Source: Nitrospinota bacterium
GTDB lineage: Bacteria; Nitrospinota; Nitrospinia; Nitrospinales; VA-1
Length of the DNA stretch: 8,154 bases
Direction: 5' to 3'
Assembly: GCA_002731985.1 (NCBI GenBank)
Contig: PCCT01000112.1
Span: 1-8,154 of the forward strand
Shown here: in pieces, positions 7,369 to 8,154 of the stretch
How positions within the stretch are numbered: position 1 is the first letter of the stretch
Layout of the letters: the number at the start of each line of letters is the position of its first letter
Notes under the pieces: model-generated
Seen by the model: the letters and a program-made list of their open reading frames with translations, nothing else
What the model was told of the DNA's origin: nothing
The model's database searches: none
Program-made: the position numbers and the translations under genes

Positions 7369-7634
7369 AGTCAACTGCTCGGCATAGCCCCTGTTAGGGC
7401 GGCCTCTGGCCCTTGCAGGGACTTGGTCCTCCTGCCCTCTCCCATGCTTCGCTCTGGACAGGCACTCCTTTGAGTTAAAGGGTAGGCTGGACGGGCTTTG
7501 GGACCGCAGGGCCAATAAGAGGCCAAAACTCTCTAGGGCACAAGCCCTCACGGATACAGGTGTCACCTCGGTATCTGTACTAGGACTGAGGCCTCCCTCT
7601 CCTTGAACGGTTCGCTTGTTTTTTTCTGTTGACT
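7369..7634. other. GC-rich structured element with 7-bp terminal inverted repeats; candidate ncRNA, leader or MITE-like element
   Basis: AGTCAAC (7369-7375) and GTTGACT (7628-7634) are exact inverted repeats bounding the element. About 59% of 7381-7620 is G or C, against about 40% in 7621-7680. Pairings inside are: 7387-7390 with 7397-7400; 7401-7406 with 7519-7524 and 7407-7412 with 7509-7514, a 12-bp long-range helix with one 4-nt bulge; 7415-7422 with 7426-7435; 7466-7471 with 7477-7482; 7535-7539 with 7544-7548; and 7550-7557 with 7571-7578, capped by 7558-7561 with 7565-7568. Both G-U wobbles in these helices (7466-7482 and 7552-7576) are pairs only when + is transcribed, slightly favouring a + RNA. 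A run of seven T at 7619-7625 is on +, but no strong stem abuts it. A promoter-like pair on - would instead make this the cysS leader. I recognise no RNase P, tmRNA, SRP, 6S, T-box or group II intron core. Confidence 0.5.
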
Positions 7635-7636
7635 GG

Positions 7637-7665
7637 ATAATCATTGCCCGTTAGGATTTTGTCAT
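7637..7665 (-). promoter_or_regulatory. Candidate sigma-70 promoter reading toward cysS
   Basis: On -, ATGACA (7660-7665) resembles the -35 box at 5 of 6 positions. It is followed after a 17-nt spacer by GATTAT (7637-7642), 4 of 6 to the -10 consensus. Transcription would begin near 7630, within the right inverted repeat of the structured element, and give cysS a leader of roughly 290 nt. This is consensus matching only. Confidence 0.35.
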
Positions 7666-7714
7666 TCGTGGCAAACCTTTCCACCAAAGTGTTGTTAAAA
7701 ACCATTTCCAAACT

Positions 7715-8154
7715 ATGAGTGAATCGATCTATTTCAGCCTGTATCAGGATGTGCCGGATTACAGTGTGCGGATTTTCCATACCGCCCTCTGGACTCTCTA
7801 TAACGGGGTGACACTTGAGGCCAGCATCATTGGAAAAAGCCATAGGGTGATCAGCCGCCTGGGGGAAGACTGTCTGACCGAATTCATTACCTGCTTCGAC
7901 CGGAAATTGCCTGAGCAGGCATTAGAGAGGGTGTACTTACAATCGGGTGCCGTTCATGACCGGGAATATCAATCCGGCAATCTGGTATACCGGGTCAACG
8001 TCGAACAGGTTTCCCGGCTTTATAAAACTATGGATGAATTTTTAAGTTCGTTGGATGGGGTTGCCCCCTCAGATGTATTGACTCACGGGTTCGCGGACCC
8101 TCCGGGACCTCCCGCGACACCCCCGCCGTTTACCGGTTTGGCATTGAATTCCGA
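7715..8154 (+). CDS. Unrecognised protein, N-terminal 146 residues (truncated by window edge)
   Basis: The frame stays open from ATG 7715 to the end of the window. An in-frame TAG at 7652-7654 lies upstream, and there is no ATG, GTG or TTG between it and 7715, so this start is favoured. No Shine-Dalgarno sequence is evident before it. The visible part begins MSESIYFSLYQDVPDYSVRI and seems soluble and globular: no signal peptide or membrane segment, mixed alternating hydrophobic and charged residues. From residue 128 a proline-rich linker (DPPGPPATPPPF) starts, followed by TGLALNS, which suggests a second domain beyond the edge. I cannot assign a family. Its codons are ordinary for a coding gene, and the opposite-strand frames here are shorter. 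It is divergent from cysS, with the structured element between them. Confidence 0.7.
   Translation, partial: MSESIYFSLYQDVPDYSVRIFHTALWTLYNGVTLEASIIGKSHRVISRLGEDCLTEFITCFDRKLPEQALERVYLQSGAVHDREYQSGNLVYRVNVEQVSRLYKTMDEFLSSLDGVAPSDVLTHGFADPPGPPATPPPFTGLALNS

Noticed and set aside
7601..7625. Rho-independent terminator on + ending in seven T
   Set aside because: Only a 3-4 bp stem (GAA-CGG-TTC) can form near the T run, too weak to call.
7369..7634. RNase P RNA, tmRNA, SRP RNA, 6S RNA or group II intron end
   Set aside because: None of the expected cores is present on either strand (for example GAGGAAAGUCC of RNase P or an intron domain V), and the fold is several hairpins instead of the 6S rod.
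7580..7843. 87-codon frame on - overlapping the right end of the structured element
   Set aside because: It overlaps the longer + frame at 7715 that stays open to the window edge, and has no recognisable features.

Overview
The window carries most of a urea ABC-transporter operon (urtA-urtB-urtC-urtD-urtE, all on +), then a convergent cysteinyl-tRNA synthetase gene (cysS, on -). After an unusual structured intergenic region, the start of an unrecognised + strand gene runs off the right edge. The host looks like a Gram-negative bacterium: it has a periplasmic-type binding protein and a UrtB with a signal peptide and an exported helical-repeat domain. Base composition is moderate. A marine nitrifier such as Nitrospinota would fit, but this is a guess; no rRNA or other phylogenetic marker is present.

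Layout. 1-1182: urtA, missing its signal peptide and start, which lie left of the window. 1183-1402: a 220-bp gap with a long imperfect inverted repeat, a small terminator-like hairpin, and a 67-bp-period tandem duplication whose second copy supplies the urtB start codon. 1403-5688: urtB, urtC, urtD and urtE, tightly packed (10-bp gap, 1-bp TAATG overlap, 2-bp gap). 5689-5899: a convergent gap with a perfect 16-bp palindrome, a coding-like remnant on - and a weak hairpin. 5900-7336: cysS on -. 7337-7714: a divergent gap holding a GC-rich (about 59% over 7381-7620), hairpin-rich element bounded by 7-bp inverted repeats. 7715-8154: start of an unrecognised gene.

How the genes work together. UrtA captures urea outside the inner membrane, UrtB and UrtC form the heterodimeric channel, and UrtD and UrtE are the two ATPases. 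Such systems give high-affinity urea uptake and usually accompany urease and nitrogen-limitation control. Neither urease genes nor a convincing NtcA/NtrC site is visible here. cysS is an unrelated housekeeping gene.

The parts least explained by known genes are the structured element between cysS and the unrecognised gene, and the duplicated urtB start region. No tRNA, rRNA, CRISPR array, transposase or phage gene was seen.
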